From contig JBBDIO010000053.1 in assembly GCA_040880365.1 (NCBI GenBank), forward strand, positions 1 through 7,723: 7,723 nucleotides of DNA, given 5' to 3'. The DNA comes from JBBDIO01 sp040880365 (GTDB taxonomy: Bacteria > Chloroflexota > Anaerolineae > Caldilineales > Caldilineaceae). Within the stretch, counting starts at the first letter, position 1; each line of letters opens with the position of its first letter. Shown one piece after another: positions 1-5,985 of the stretch. The notes under the pieces are model-generated. The model was not told where the DNA came from. It worked only from the letters and a program-made list of their open reading frames with translations, and did no database searches. The position numbers were made by a program, and so were the translations under genes.

Positions 1-744
1 GGTTGCTTTCTACCTGGTATTTCAGCCGCTTGATTGTGGACGAAGGAGCCTTGCCACCCCGCCAGACCCGTTCGCTGGGCGACCTGGTGAACATTGTGCG
101 CGGCAATCGCAATTTCGCGTTGCATCTAACTGCATTCGCCGTTTTTGGCTTTGGCGCGCTCATGGCGTTGCCCCTCTATCCGCTGGTGCAGGTGGATCGA
201 CTGGATCTCTCCTACACGCAGATTGGCTTGTTGACCACGGCACAGTCGTTGGCGTGGTTGCTGGGCTTTCTCTATTGGGGGCGGGCGGTGGATCAGCGCG
301 GCGGGCTNNNNNNNNNNCGGGCTGTGGGTGATGCGGGTGAATCTGCTCATTGGCGCGCTGGTGCCGGTCAGCTATATTTTTGCGACCGATGGCTGGATGT
401 TGCTGCCCGCGTTCATTGCCCAGGGGGTCATTTCGGCGGGTGTGGATCTGGGGTTGATCAATACCTGTATTCAGGTGGCAGAGCCGGAAAATGTGGTGGA
501 ATATGCCGCGATTCAGGCGACGGTGGTGGGCGTGCGCGGCATGATTGCGCCCTTTGTGGGGGCGGGGCTGATTGCGCTGGGGGTGGGCGAAACTGCAATA
601 TTTGCCGCAGGCACGCTGCTCATCATCGGCTCGTGGGTGATTTTGGGCCGCGTGGAGATTCCGCTTTCGACCGCGGAAATGCGGGTCAAGCGGCGGCGTC
701 TGCGTTTTCGCTGGCCTGTTCGCTATCGGTTTCCGCGCGTATAG
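1..744 (+). CDS. Major facilitator superfamily transporter, C-terminal half (5' end outside window, internal assembly gap)
   Basis: This is an inner-membrane secondary transporter; its substrate cannot be read from the sequence. The frame beginning at base 3 encodes a basic stretch (SLGDLVNIVRGNRN), which fits the cytoplasmic loop between helices 6 and 7. Two hydrophobic segments follow, then GRAVDQRGG, which matches the MFS loop motif G-x-x-x-D-R-x-G. Ten N lie at 308-317. After them the protein continues in a different frame (from 319: LWVMRVNLLIGALVPVSYIF) through about four more hydrophobic segments and a basic tail (KRRRLRF), ending at TAG 742-744. The simplest reading is one intact gene whose gap length is arbitrary: the true gap must be 2 modulo 3 bases, for example 8 or 11. 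The alternative is a real frameshift hidden in the gap. No start codon is visible, because the N-terminal six helices would lie left of the window. The family is well supported, the specificity unknown. Confidence 0.8.
308..317. other. Assembly gap (10 N) inside the transporter gene
   Basis: Ten consecutive N interrupt the transporter just after its GRAVDQRGG loop motif. The coding frame is phase 0 (mod 3) before and phase 1 after, so the length of ten cannot be the real one if the gene is intact. It is most likely a fixed-size scaffold placeholder. Confidence 0.95.
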
Positions 745-754
745 CAAGCACTCA

Positions 755-873
755 GTACTCTGTAAGCTTGAATTGTGCATCTTTCGTAGGTCACGCCTCC
801 TGGCGTGACAGCGTTTGTCACCGCAGGAGCGGTGACCTACATGATTCGTTCACAAACTTAGTTTTCAGAGTAC
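755..873. repeat. 119-bp imperfect inverted repeat with two facing hairpins (REP/BIME- or MITE-like), between convergent genes
   Basis: The outer arms are GTACTCTG (755-762) and CAGAGTAC (866-873), with partial complementarity continuing inward. GTAGGTCAC (786-794) pairs with GTGACCTAC (832-840). Inside are two perfect hairpins. The left one is GTCACGCC, loop TCCT, GGCGTGAC (790-809). The right one is GTCACCGC, loop AGGA, GCGGTGAC (817-836). The two loops are complementary, so the DNA can form either two small hairpins or one long stem. The stems differ at two positions per arm, each with a matching change on the other arm, which suggests that pairing is maintained. It lies between the stop codons of two convergent genes (744 and 897) and could slow or end transcription from both sides, but it has no T-tract. 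GTATAG occurs on both flanks (739-744 and 879-884), only weak evidence for a target duplication. Confidence 0.8.
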
Positions 874-896
874 ACACGGTATAGATGGGCGAGGGT

Positions 897-2639
897 CTAG
901 CTTTCGCCCGGTTTACTGGTGGCGGCGATTAGCTCTGGCTCGTGGGCCAGTAACAGCCGTTCGGCAAAGTTCAGGCCCAGGAAGAAGATCACCGATCCAT
1001 AGCCCAGGCTCAACAGCGCGCCGGGTACAATCAGCCATTGCAGATCCTGCCAGTAGATGAGCGCAAACAGCCCGGCAATGGGCGCATTGATCGCCATAAT
1101 ACCCATCGGCATAAGCAGCCCGTTGACCAGACCTGTGATGCAGCCGCCGCCCGTGTTGCCGGTGTTGCGACTGGTGGATTCGAGCTTGACGGGGTGGGCG
1201 AAGCGCACCGAGGCTGCCAGGGTGACGGCAAAGCCGGCCAGCGTCGTGCCAAAGGCAATGATCCAGCCGGGGATTACCCACCAGCTCTGGATCACCAAGC
1301 CCAACGCGAGTGCGAGCAGGGCGTTGATGCCGATGATCTGGATGAGAATGCCCAGGGCTTTGCCGGCGAGAAGCGTGCGCCGGCGGATAGGTGTGAGCAG
1401 GAGCATTTGCAGCCCCGGGCCTTCCCACCCCAGCGTGTTCTGGCTGGCAGCCCAGAGCGCCATGATGGTGTAGCCGGGCAATATCAGAAAAAGCCACGGT
1501 GTGCTGGGAATGACGCTGGTTTCGCCCCACGGGTTGACGCCCCAGATCACCGCGAAGAGCAAGGGCATGAACAGCCCCTGGAGCATACCGATGCGGCGTT
1601 GTGGCACGCGCCAGGTCTGCACCAGCTCTTTCCAGGCGAGTTGGCGCACGGGAAAGGGCAGCCATGCCCACAAGTTGCGCGCCGGGGTCAGGGGTGTCGT
1701 CTTATTGGGCACAGGCACAGCTTTGGGCGCGGGTTTGGGAGCAGTCGCGGCGAAATTGCCGAAAATGCTGGCCCCCGTGAGAATCCGTGTGGTGACATGC
1801 CACCACCCCCAACCCAGGGGCGCCAGCCACAATGCTGCCAGACCCAACCACAGCAGCGAGGCCAGCCAATCGTTGGCGGCGGCGCGTTCGATTGCGCGCG
1901 CGGCTGCGCCCGGCGGCGTCCACTGGAGCCAGACCAGGGCGCTGAAATTTTCAAACGATTCGCGGCTGATATCGCGCAGGAGATATTGTACGAACTGGGA
2001 GACGAAATAGCACGACATGCCAAAGAGCGAGAAGATGACGATGCTCAGATCGCGGAAGCGCCGGCTGCGCAAAAGGCCGCCGCTGGCGTGCAGCACCATT
2101 TGGCTGCTGAGCATGAGTTGGGCATACCAGATTGCCACCGCGAGCAGGATGATGGGCAGCACGGGCAGCGCAAACCAGCCCACGAAGATGGCGAGCACGA
2201 CGGGCAGGGTCAGATAGCTGGGCAGGTCGAAGATTGTACCCGCCACGCTGGCTACCAGAATGTCGCGCCGTCGCAACGGATAGACCATGAGCCGCGCCAT
2301 ATCCAGCCCTTCGTTCAGGCGGTAGGATACCAGGGGCGCCAGCATCCAGACCGCCCAGATCAGCGTGAGCACGGCCCCCAGAATTTCGCCGGGCCAGGGA
2401 TCGGGCAGCATGAGATAGCCGGCGCCGGTGCCAATCCCCAGCCCCAACGCCACGGGCAGGAAGAACGCCAAAAACCCCAACATGCCCGCAATCTGGCCTG
2501 GCTCGCGCATGAATTGCCGCCAGGTGAGACGCGCACGCAGCCGAAAGAGGGCCGATTGCTTTTGCGGATCCACACCCAACTGCGCGTGACCCAAGCGCGC
2601 GTGCGGGGGACCGTTTAGTTCTGGGGATCGGTTAGCCAT
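897..2639 (-). CDS. ABC-2 type exporter permease, two fused transmembrane halves (580 aa)
   Basis: This is the membrane component of an ABC exporter and probably forms the channel for the ATPase encoded directly upstream. The protein is very hydrophobic and falls into two halves joined by a proline/alanine linker at about residues 298-322. Each half opens with an amphipathic segment (LTWRQFMREPGQ, from residue 38; LAWKELVQTWRVPQRR, from 334), followed by a long hydrophobic helix. Each half then has a matching motif: YPLRRRDILVA at 120-130 and TPIRRRTLLAG at 416-426. Several more hydrophobic segments follow in each half. This looks like an internal duplication or a fusion of two ABC-2 permease domains; single-domain ABC-2 subunits are roughly half this length. 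The ATG at 2639-2637 overlaps the ATPase gene by 25 bases and has no clear Shine-Dalgarno sequence, so translation is probably coupled. The stop is TAG at 899-897. The family call is strong; the exported substrate is unknown. Confidence 0.85.
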   Translation of the reverse strand: MANRSPELNGPPHARLGHAQLGVDPQKQSALFRLRARLTWRQFMREPGQIAGMLGFLAFFLPVALGLGIGTGAGYLMLPDPWPGEILGAVLTLIWAVWMLAPLVSYRLNEGLDMARLMVYPLRRRDILVASVAGTIFDLPSYLTLPVVLAIFVGWFALPVLPIILLAVAIWYAQLMLSSQMVLHASGGLLRSRRFRDLSIVIFSLFGMSCYFVSQFVQYLLRDISRESFENFSALVWLQWTPPGAAARAIERAAANDWLASLLWLGLAALWLAPLGWGWWHVTTRILTGASIFGNFAATAPKPAPKAVPVPNKTTPLTPARNLWAWLPFPVRQLAWKELVQTWRVPQRRIGMLQGLFMPLLFAVIWGVNPWGETSVIPSTPWLFLILPGYTIMALWAASQNTLGWEGPGLQMLLLTPIRRRTLLAGKALGILIQIIGINALLALALGLVIQSWWVIPGWIIAFGTTLAGFAVTLAASVRFAHPVKLESTSRNTGNTGGGCITGLVNGLLMPMGIMAINAPIAGLFALIYWQDLQWLIVPGALLSLGYGSVIFFLGLNFAERLLLAHEPELIAATSKPGES

Positions 2640-3409
2640 GAAAGAGTTCGTTCACGCGGTGGTGTATTTTCCAAACTTTTATCGGCAACGGCCTGGAGAA
2701 AGACCTCTTCCAGGGTAGAAGATTCGCCGGCCTTGGCGCGCAGTTCGGGCAGGGTGCCCTCTGCCACCACGCGCCCATTGGCAATCACTGCCAGGCGCGT
2801 GCAGAGACGTTCTACTACTTCGAGAATATGGGATGAGAAGAAGATGGTTGTGCCCCGGCGCACCAGTTGCAACAACACTTCGCGGATGGCGCGCCCCGAA
2901 ACCGCGTCGATGCCTTCGAAGGGTTCATCGAGAAACAACACACGGGGCGCATGAATCAACGCCGCGGCCAACGCGGTCTTTTTGCGCATCCCGTGGGAAT
3001 AATCAATGATGAGCTTGTCGGCGTCGGGCGTCAGATCCATGAGATCCAGCAGCTCTTCGCCACGGCTGGCGGTTTCGACGGCTTCCAGACCATACATGGC
3101 GCCGGCAAAGCGAATAAATTCGCGAGCGGTCAGCCGTTCATAGAGATTCAGGCCTTCGGGCAAGACGCCCAGCAACTGCTTGGCCGCCAGCGGGTTCTGC
3201 CAGAGGTCGATGCCCGAAATGCGGGATGTGCCACGGGTAGGACGCAGTAGCCCCACCAGCATTTTGATGGTAGTGGATTTGCCGGCTCCATTGGGTCCCA
3301 GAAAACCATAAAATTCACCCGGCTGAACTGCCAGGTTTACATTATCGACGGCGACTTTGTCGCCAAAAAGTCGGGTTAGACCAATGGCCTCGACTGCCGG
3401 TGTTTCCAT
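2615..3409 (-). CDS. ABC transporter ATP-binding protein (ABC-2 exporter type, 264 aa)
   Basis: This is the cytoplasmic ATPase that powers the adjacent fused permease. Motifs in order are: Walker A GPNGAGKST (residues 38-46); the Q-loop region GVLPEGLNLYERLT, with Glu85 in the usual Gln position, a common variant in this branch; the signature YSHGMRKK (137-144) in place of canonical LSGGQ; Walker B VLFLDEP (157-163), followed by a D-loop-like EGID; and the H-loop His194 in FFSSHILEV. A C-terminal tail ending in LTDPQN overlaps the permease start. The frame is open 31 codons further upstream to base 3502, but Met at 3409 has GGAG five bases before it, and METPAVEAIGLTRLFG is where homologous ATPases normally begin. 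The extension would run into tandem repeats. Drug, lipid, peptide or lantibiotic-type efflux are all possible; the sequence does not decide. Confidence 0.92.
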   Translation of the reverse strand: METPAVEAIGLTRLFGDKVAVDNVNLAVQPGEFYGFLGPNGAGKSTTIKMLVGLLRPTRGTSRISGIDLWQNPLAAKQLLGVLPEGLNLYERLTAREFIRFAGAMYGLEAVETASRGEELLDLMDLTPDADKLIIDYSHGMRKKTALAAALIHAPRVLFLDEPFEGIDAVSGRAIREVLLQLVRRGTTIFFSSHILEVVERLCTRLAVIANGRVVAEGTLPELRAKAGESSTLEEVFLQAVADKSLENTPPRERTLSWLTDPQN

Positions 3410-3414
3410 ATAAA

Positions 3415-3418
3415 CTCC
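3415..3418 (-). promoter_or_regulatory. Ribosome binding site of the ABC ATPase gene
   Basis: Read on the minus strand, GGAG is followed by TTTAT and then ATG at 3409. This five-base spacing fixes the start at 3409 rather than at the upstream in-frame codons reaching 3502. Confidence 0.7.
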
Positions 3419-3481
3419 ATACTGATTGTAGATTTTCAAGCCTGTTGGGATAAATAGCCCAGCCCGGCGTTTGGGCATTGC

Positions 3482-3529
3482 GCCACAGTTTACCGCAGCC
3501 ACAGCTTGCCGCGGCCACAGTTTACCGCG
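3482..3529. repeat. Three tandem 16-bp repeats
   Basis: Three head-to-tail units occur: GCCACAGTTTACCGCA (3482-3497), GCCACAGCTTGCCGCG (3498-3513) and GCCACAGTTTACCGCG (3514-3529). Units 1 and 3 differ only in the last base; unit 2 carries two internal transitions. They sit 73 bases upstream of the ATPase start on one side and about 65 bases upstream of the rightward -35 box on the other. The array could be a regulator-binding site or a small satellite; the sequence alone does not say which. Confidence 0.85.
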
Positions 3530-3556
3530 AAAGCGAAACCACCGACAATATTGGGG

Positions 3557-3592
3557 GCAGGATCAGACTTTACATTCGACTGACCATCCTGC
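3557..3592. repeat. 7-bp inverted repeat just upstream of the -35 box
   Basis: GCAGGAT (3557-3563) and ATCCTGC (3586-3592) are perfect inverted copies separated by 22 bases. CAG and CTG lie further inside and can extend the dyad if three bases bulge. The right arm ends two bases before TTGACA, a position typical of activator or repressor sites. A regulatory role is inferred. Confidence 0.55.
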
Positions 3593-3594
3593 AC

Positions 3595-3624
3595 TTGACA
3601 ACATGTGGCATAATTATATATAGG
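3595..3624 (+). promoter_or_regulatory. Sigma-70-type promoter of the thioredoxin-fold gene
   Basis: A perfect TTGACA lies at 3595-3600. The -10 element falls in the A/T-rich run after it: TATATA at 3617-3622 (16-base spacer) or TATAGG at 3619-3624 (18-base spacer). Transcription would start near 3630, leaving about 115 bases of untranslated leader before ATG 3744. Confidence 0.7.
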
Positions 3625-3671
3625 ATAGGGTAAAAGTGGGGTTTGTCTGTATATTTATCTGACTTTTGCCT

Positions 3672-3713
3672 GACTCAACTCAATTTGGCGACTCAACTAC
3701 TCACGAGTCGTGA
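3672..3713 (+). promoter_or_regulatory. Leader repeats: GACTCAACT direct repeat and a 13-base dyad
   Basis: GACTCAACT occurs at 3672-3680 and 3690-3698, 18 bases apart. It is followed at 3701-3713 by the dyad TCACGA-G-TCGTGA, within the predicted untranslated leader and about 30 bases before the start codon. This could be an operator or an RNA-level element; no function is established. Confidence 0.4.
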
Positions 3714-3743
3714 CTACCGCGTTAGGAAAGGAAGAATTACCTG

Positions 3744-4340
3744 ATGGCTTTTACACTCCAAATTGGCGAATCTGCGCCCGATTTCAAACTGCCCGCGACC
3801 GATGGCAAGAACTATTCTTTGTCCGATTTTCAAGATGCCGATGTGCTGGTTGTCTTTTTCACCTGCAATCACTGTCCCTATGTGGTCGGTTCGGATGAAG
3901 TGACGCGCAAGACCGTGGAAAAATTTGCGCCCAAAGGCGTGAAGTTTGTGGGCATCAACGCCAACAGCGCCGTCACCCACCCCGACGATTCCTTTGAGCA
4001 CATGGTGGAACGCATGAACGAGAAAAAGTTCCCGTGGGTCTATTTGCGCGATGAGACGCAGGAAACGGCACTTGCTTATGGCGGGCTGCGCACGCCCCAT
4101 TTCTATGTCTTCGACAAGAATCGCAATCTGGTCTATACGGGCCGTGGCGTAGACAACCCCAAGGATACCAGCAAGATGACCGTGAACGATCTGGAAAATG
4201 CGCTGGAAGATCATCTGGCCGGGCGCACGGTCGCCACGCCGTTGACCAATCCCCTGGGCTGCAATGTGAAGTGGGATGGGCAAGACGCGCATTGGATGCC
4301 GGCAGAAGCCTGCGACCTGGTATTTTCCACACCCGCGTAA
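3744..4340 (+). CDS. Thioredoxin-fold redoxin (AhpC/TSA-related) protein with CNHC active site (198 aa)
   Basis: This is a cytoplasmic thiol-disulfide or peroxiredoxin-like protein; no signal peptide is visible. The N-terminus IGESAPDFKLPATDGKNYSL is the classic redoxin opening. A hydrophobic strand (VLVVFF) then leads to the redox motif C41-N-H-C44-PYV. TPHFYVFD (117-124) supplies the cis-proline loop facing the active site. Two more cysteines lie at C173 (LGCNVKW) and C190; to my knowledge a late G-C-x-x-K-W motif recurs in this family. The start is ATG 3744 with AGGAAG (3729-3734) nine bases upstream. The gene stands alone, with its own promoter and a terminator about 110 bases downstream, suggesting an independently regulated stress or redox function. 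Electron donor and substrate are unknown; thiol peroxidase, disulfide reductase and simple thioredoxin-like roles are all open. Confidence 0.88.
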   Translation: MAFTLQIGESAPDFKLPATDGKNYSLSDFQDADVLVVFFTCNHCPYVVGSDEVTRKTVEKFAPKGVKFVGINANSAVTHPDDSFEHMVERMNEKKFPWVYLRDETQETALAYGGLRTPHFYVFDKNRNLVYTGRGVDNPKDTSKMTVNDLENALEDHLAGRTVATPLTNPLGCNVKWDGQDAHWMPAEACDLVFSTPA

Positions 4341-4410
4341 TTTTGCGCGTCATTGACGGTTAGCTGGGCGCGGCCTATGGGCATGTGCGATGTACGTCCC
4401 TGAAATCCGT

Positions 4411-4440
4411 CAGAACATTTCTATTCAGAACGTTTCTATA
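4411..4440. repeat. Two tandem 15-bp repeats before the terminator
   Basis: CAGAACATTTCTATT (4411-4425) is followed directly by CAGAACGTTTCTATA (4426-4440), differing at two positions. They lie between the redoxin stop codon and its terminator hairpin. No function is recognised. Confidence 0.7.
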
Positions 4441-4450
4441 GAGAATACAG

Positions 4451-4492
4451 AAGGGCACGACACTGCCAACACGCGGTGTCGTGCCCTTTTTT
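4451..4492 (+). terminator. Rho-independent terminator of the thioredoxin-fold gene
   Basis: A perfect 13-bp stem, AAGGGCACGACAC (4451-4463) with GTGTCGTGCCCTT (4476-4488), encloses a 12-base loop and is followed by an uninterrupted run of T to 4492. No A-run precedes the stem, so it acts only on rightward transcripts. Confidence 0.93.
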
Positions 4493-4526
4493 GTTGAGTC
4501 GTTTCTGTTTGGTCGTTCGCTCTCGC

Positions 4527-4556
4527 TTCACATGTGCCTGGACTGTGGGTTATAAT
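4527..4556 (+). promoter_or_regulatory. Sigma-70-type promoter of the SelA-like gene
   Basis: TTCACA (4527-4532, five of six consensus bases) and a perfect TATAAT (4551-4556) are separated by 18 bases. Transcription would begin near 4563, about 200 bases before the coding start at 4760 and safely after the preceding terminator. Confidence 0.78.
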
Positions 4557-4759
4557 GCTGACCACGGTGTTTTGCCGTGCAATTCTGCCGGGCGGCCTGC
4601 CCGGTGCGAAAACCTGGGACTCACTAACCAGAAACCACCAACCACTTAAACCCATCAACAACCGCAGTTTTCACCTGTGCGATCCATTAAACCAATTTCA
4701 TATTTTTTCATATTCGTGTGCATCTCTGGCCAGATGCCTGTGAAGCAGAAGGATCAACT
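4557..4759 (+). promoter_or_regulatory. Long 5' leader of the SelA-like gene with hairpins
   Basis: The predicted leader begins with two adjacent hairpins. The first is CACGG/CCGTG (4563-4579, loop TGTTTTG). The second is CCGGGC/GCCCGG (4588-4604, loop GGCCT), extendable by G-U pairs. A long C/A-rich, G-poor stretch (about 4621-4670) follows and is probably unstructured. Next come two copies of TTTCATATT and a third dyad, GCATCT/AGATGC (4720-4737), about 20 bases before the start codon. No T-tract follows the second hairpin, so it does not look like a classical attenuator. I do not recognise a known riboswitch class. Confidence 0.4.
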
Positions 4760-5872
4760 ATGAGTATTTATGAGGAACTTGGGGTACGCCCCATTGTTAA
4801 CGCCAGCGCGACCTTGACGCGCCTGGGCGGTTCGGTTATGCCGCCCGAGGTTGTTCAGGCGATGGTCGATGCATCCAAGCACTTTGTAGATCTGGAAGAT
4901 CTCCAGCGCAAGGTGGGTGATCGCATCGCCCAGATGACCCGCAACGAAGCGTGCTATGTGAGTTCGGGCGCGGCCGCAGGGCTGGTGCTGGCGACCGCTG
5001 CCTGTATTACGGGCCAGGATCCCGCGGCCATTCAGCAGCTGCCCGACCTGACCGGCCTGAAAAACGAGGTCATTGTCCACAAATCACACCGCAATGGCTA
5101 TGACCACGCGGTGCGCCAGGTGGGGGTGAAGCTGGTCGAGATTGGGCTGGCGACCAGCACCCAGCCGTGGGAACTGGAAGCGGCTATCAACGAGCGCACT
5201 GCGGCTATTTTCTGGTTCCAGGGGGGCATGACCGGGCACGGCGACCTGCCGTTGGAAACGGTGATCGAGATTGCCAACAAGCACAATGTGCCGGTGGTGG
5301 TCGATGCCGCGGCCCAGGTGCCCCCGGTAGAGAATCTGTGGCGCTTCACCGAAATGGGCGCGGCGCTTGCCATCTTCAGCGGCGGCAAAGACCTGCACGG
5401 ACCCCAGTCTTCGGGGTTGGTATTGGGACGGCGGGACCTGGTCGAGGCCATCCGTCTCAACGGGCCGCCCAACCACTCCATTGGTCGCCCCATGAAGGTG
5501 GGCAAGGAAGAGCTGGTAGGATTGATGACGGCCGTCAAGGTCTATCTGGAAAAAGATCACGAAGGGCGCGCTTCCCAGGATGAGGAAGTGGTTTCGGGCT
5601 GGTGTGGCACGCTCAACCAGATCAATGGTGTGCAGGCGGAACGCGCTTTCCCCAACGAAGCCGGGCAGCCTCTGCCCCGCGCCAAAGTGGTCATCGACGC
5701 GGCCAAAGCGGGCATCTCGCGTGACGAGGTGGTGCGGCAGTTGCGCGAGGGCACGCCGTCGATTGCCGTTTCACAGGCAGGCGACGACGGAATCTACCTG
5801 AACCCCATGACGTTGGGCGACGGTGAAGATGATATTGTCCTGAATCGGCTGGCGGAGATTCTCAAGAGCTAG
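4760..5872 (+). CDS. SelA-like PLP-dependent enzyme, D-glucosaminate-6-phosphate ammonia-lyase type (370 aa)
   Basis: This is a fold-type I pyridoxal-phosphate enzyme of the family that includes selenocysteine synthase SelA and the sugar-acid ammonia-lyase DgaE. The N-terminus YEELGVRPIVNASATLTRLGGS is typical of that family. SSGAAAG (68-74) is the cofactor-phosphate loop, D182 in VVVDAAAQVPP should contact the PLP ring nitrogen, and K210 in SGGKDLHGPQSSG is the Schiff-base lysine. At 370 residues it matches the short, catabolic members and lacks the longer N-terminal part of true bacterial SelA, so selenocysteine synthesis is unlikely. The start is ATG 4760 with AAGGA (4749-4753) six bases before it; an in-frame GTG at 4718 has no such site and adds an unconserved extension. 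Downstream HAD and enolase-family genes favour sugar-acid or amino-sugar-acid catabolism. The exact substrate is not determined. Confidence 0.85.
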   Translation: MSIYEELGVRPIVNASATLTRLGGSVMPPEVVQAMVDASKHFVDLEDLQRKVGDRIAQMTRNEACYVSSGAAAGLVLATAACITGQDPAAIQQLPDLTGLKNEVIVHKSHRNGYDHAVRQVGVKLVEIGLATSTQPWELEAAINERTAAIFWFQGGMTGHGDLPLETVIEIANKHNVPVVVDAAAQVPPVENLWRFTEMGAALAIFSGGKDLHGPQSSGLVLGRRDLVEAIRLNGPPNHSIGRPMKVGKEELVGLMTAVKVYLEKDHEGRASQDEEVVSGWCGTLNQINGVQAERAFPNEAGQPLPRAKVVIDAAKAGISRDEVVRQLREGTPSIAVSQAGDDGIYLNPMTLGDGEDDIVLNRLAEILKS

Positions 5873-5891
5873 TCCCGATTACCGCGTTGTC

Positions 5892-5940
5892 AATTGCCCT
5901 GCGTTGAACTGCGATTCGGGTTCGACGCAGGGCAATTTTT
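5892..5940 (+). terminator. Rho-independent terminator after the SelA-like gene
   Basis: AATTGCCCTGCGT (5892-5904) pairs perfectly with ACGCAGGGCAATT (5925-5937). The stem extends inward through a U-G pair and GAAC/GTTC, leaving a 10-base loop, and it runs into a T-tract ending at 5940. It begins 20 bases after the stop codon. Confidence 0.93.
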
Positions 5941-5985
5941 GCCTGTGCCCCAACAATTTCAGAAATAGAATATTCAGGAAAAGCA

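Larger units (their letters stand above)
3410..3743. other. Divergent intergenic region between the ABC operon and the thioredoxin-fold gene
   Basis: This stretch of about 330 bases contains no credible gene. Read from left to right it holds the ATPase leader with a small dyad (GCCCA 3457-3461 / TGGGC 3472-3476), three tandem 16-bp repeats (3482-3529), an inverted repeat (3557-3592), a rightward promoter (3595-3624) and a leader of about 115 bases with short direct and inverted repeats. I could not find a convincing leftward promoter for the ABC operon; the best A/T-rich block (TAAATA 3451-3456) lacks a matching -35 box. Confidence 0.7.

Noticed and set aside
1038..2618. Long plus-strand open frame (526 codons) opposite the ABC permease
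   Set aside because: The translation is Gln/His/Gly/Arg-rich with no domain or ribosome binding site, whereas the minus strand encodes a clear membrane protein.
3410..3502. 31-residue N-terminal extension of the ABC ATPase
   Set aside because: The start at 3409 has GGAG at proper spacing and matches the family's usual N-terminus; the extension runs into tandem repeat DNA.
3482..3529. Tandem repeats as a CRISPR array
   Set aside because: Units are 16 bases, directly adjacent with no spacers, and no cas gene is present.
4353..4381. TTGACG with TATGGG at 17 bases as a promoter after the redoxin gene
   Set aside because: The -10 match is poor, and a strong terminator lies only 70 bases downstream with no gene between.
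4534..4743. Possible 69-residue or shorter leader peptide ending 17 bases before the SelA-like gene
   Set aside because: Its ATG codons lie within or upstream of the -10 box, so they would not be transcribed; there is no ribosome binding site and no regulatory codon run.
4718..4759. In-frame GTG start giving a longer SelA-like protein
   Set aside because: There is no Shine-Dalgarno sequence, it falls inside a dyad, and AAGGA six bases before ATG 4760 marks the real start.
5386..5430. SelA-like gene as a true selenocysteine synthase
   Set aside because: The protein has the short length of catabolic family members, and no selB, selC or selD is visible; context favours sugar-acid metabolism.
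5966..5971. TAGAAT as a -10 box for the HAD gene
   Set aside because: No acceptable -35 box exists at 16-18 bases, and the implied start would fall on the ribosome binding site.
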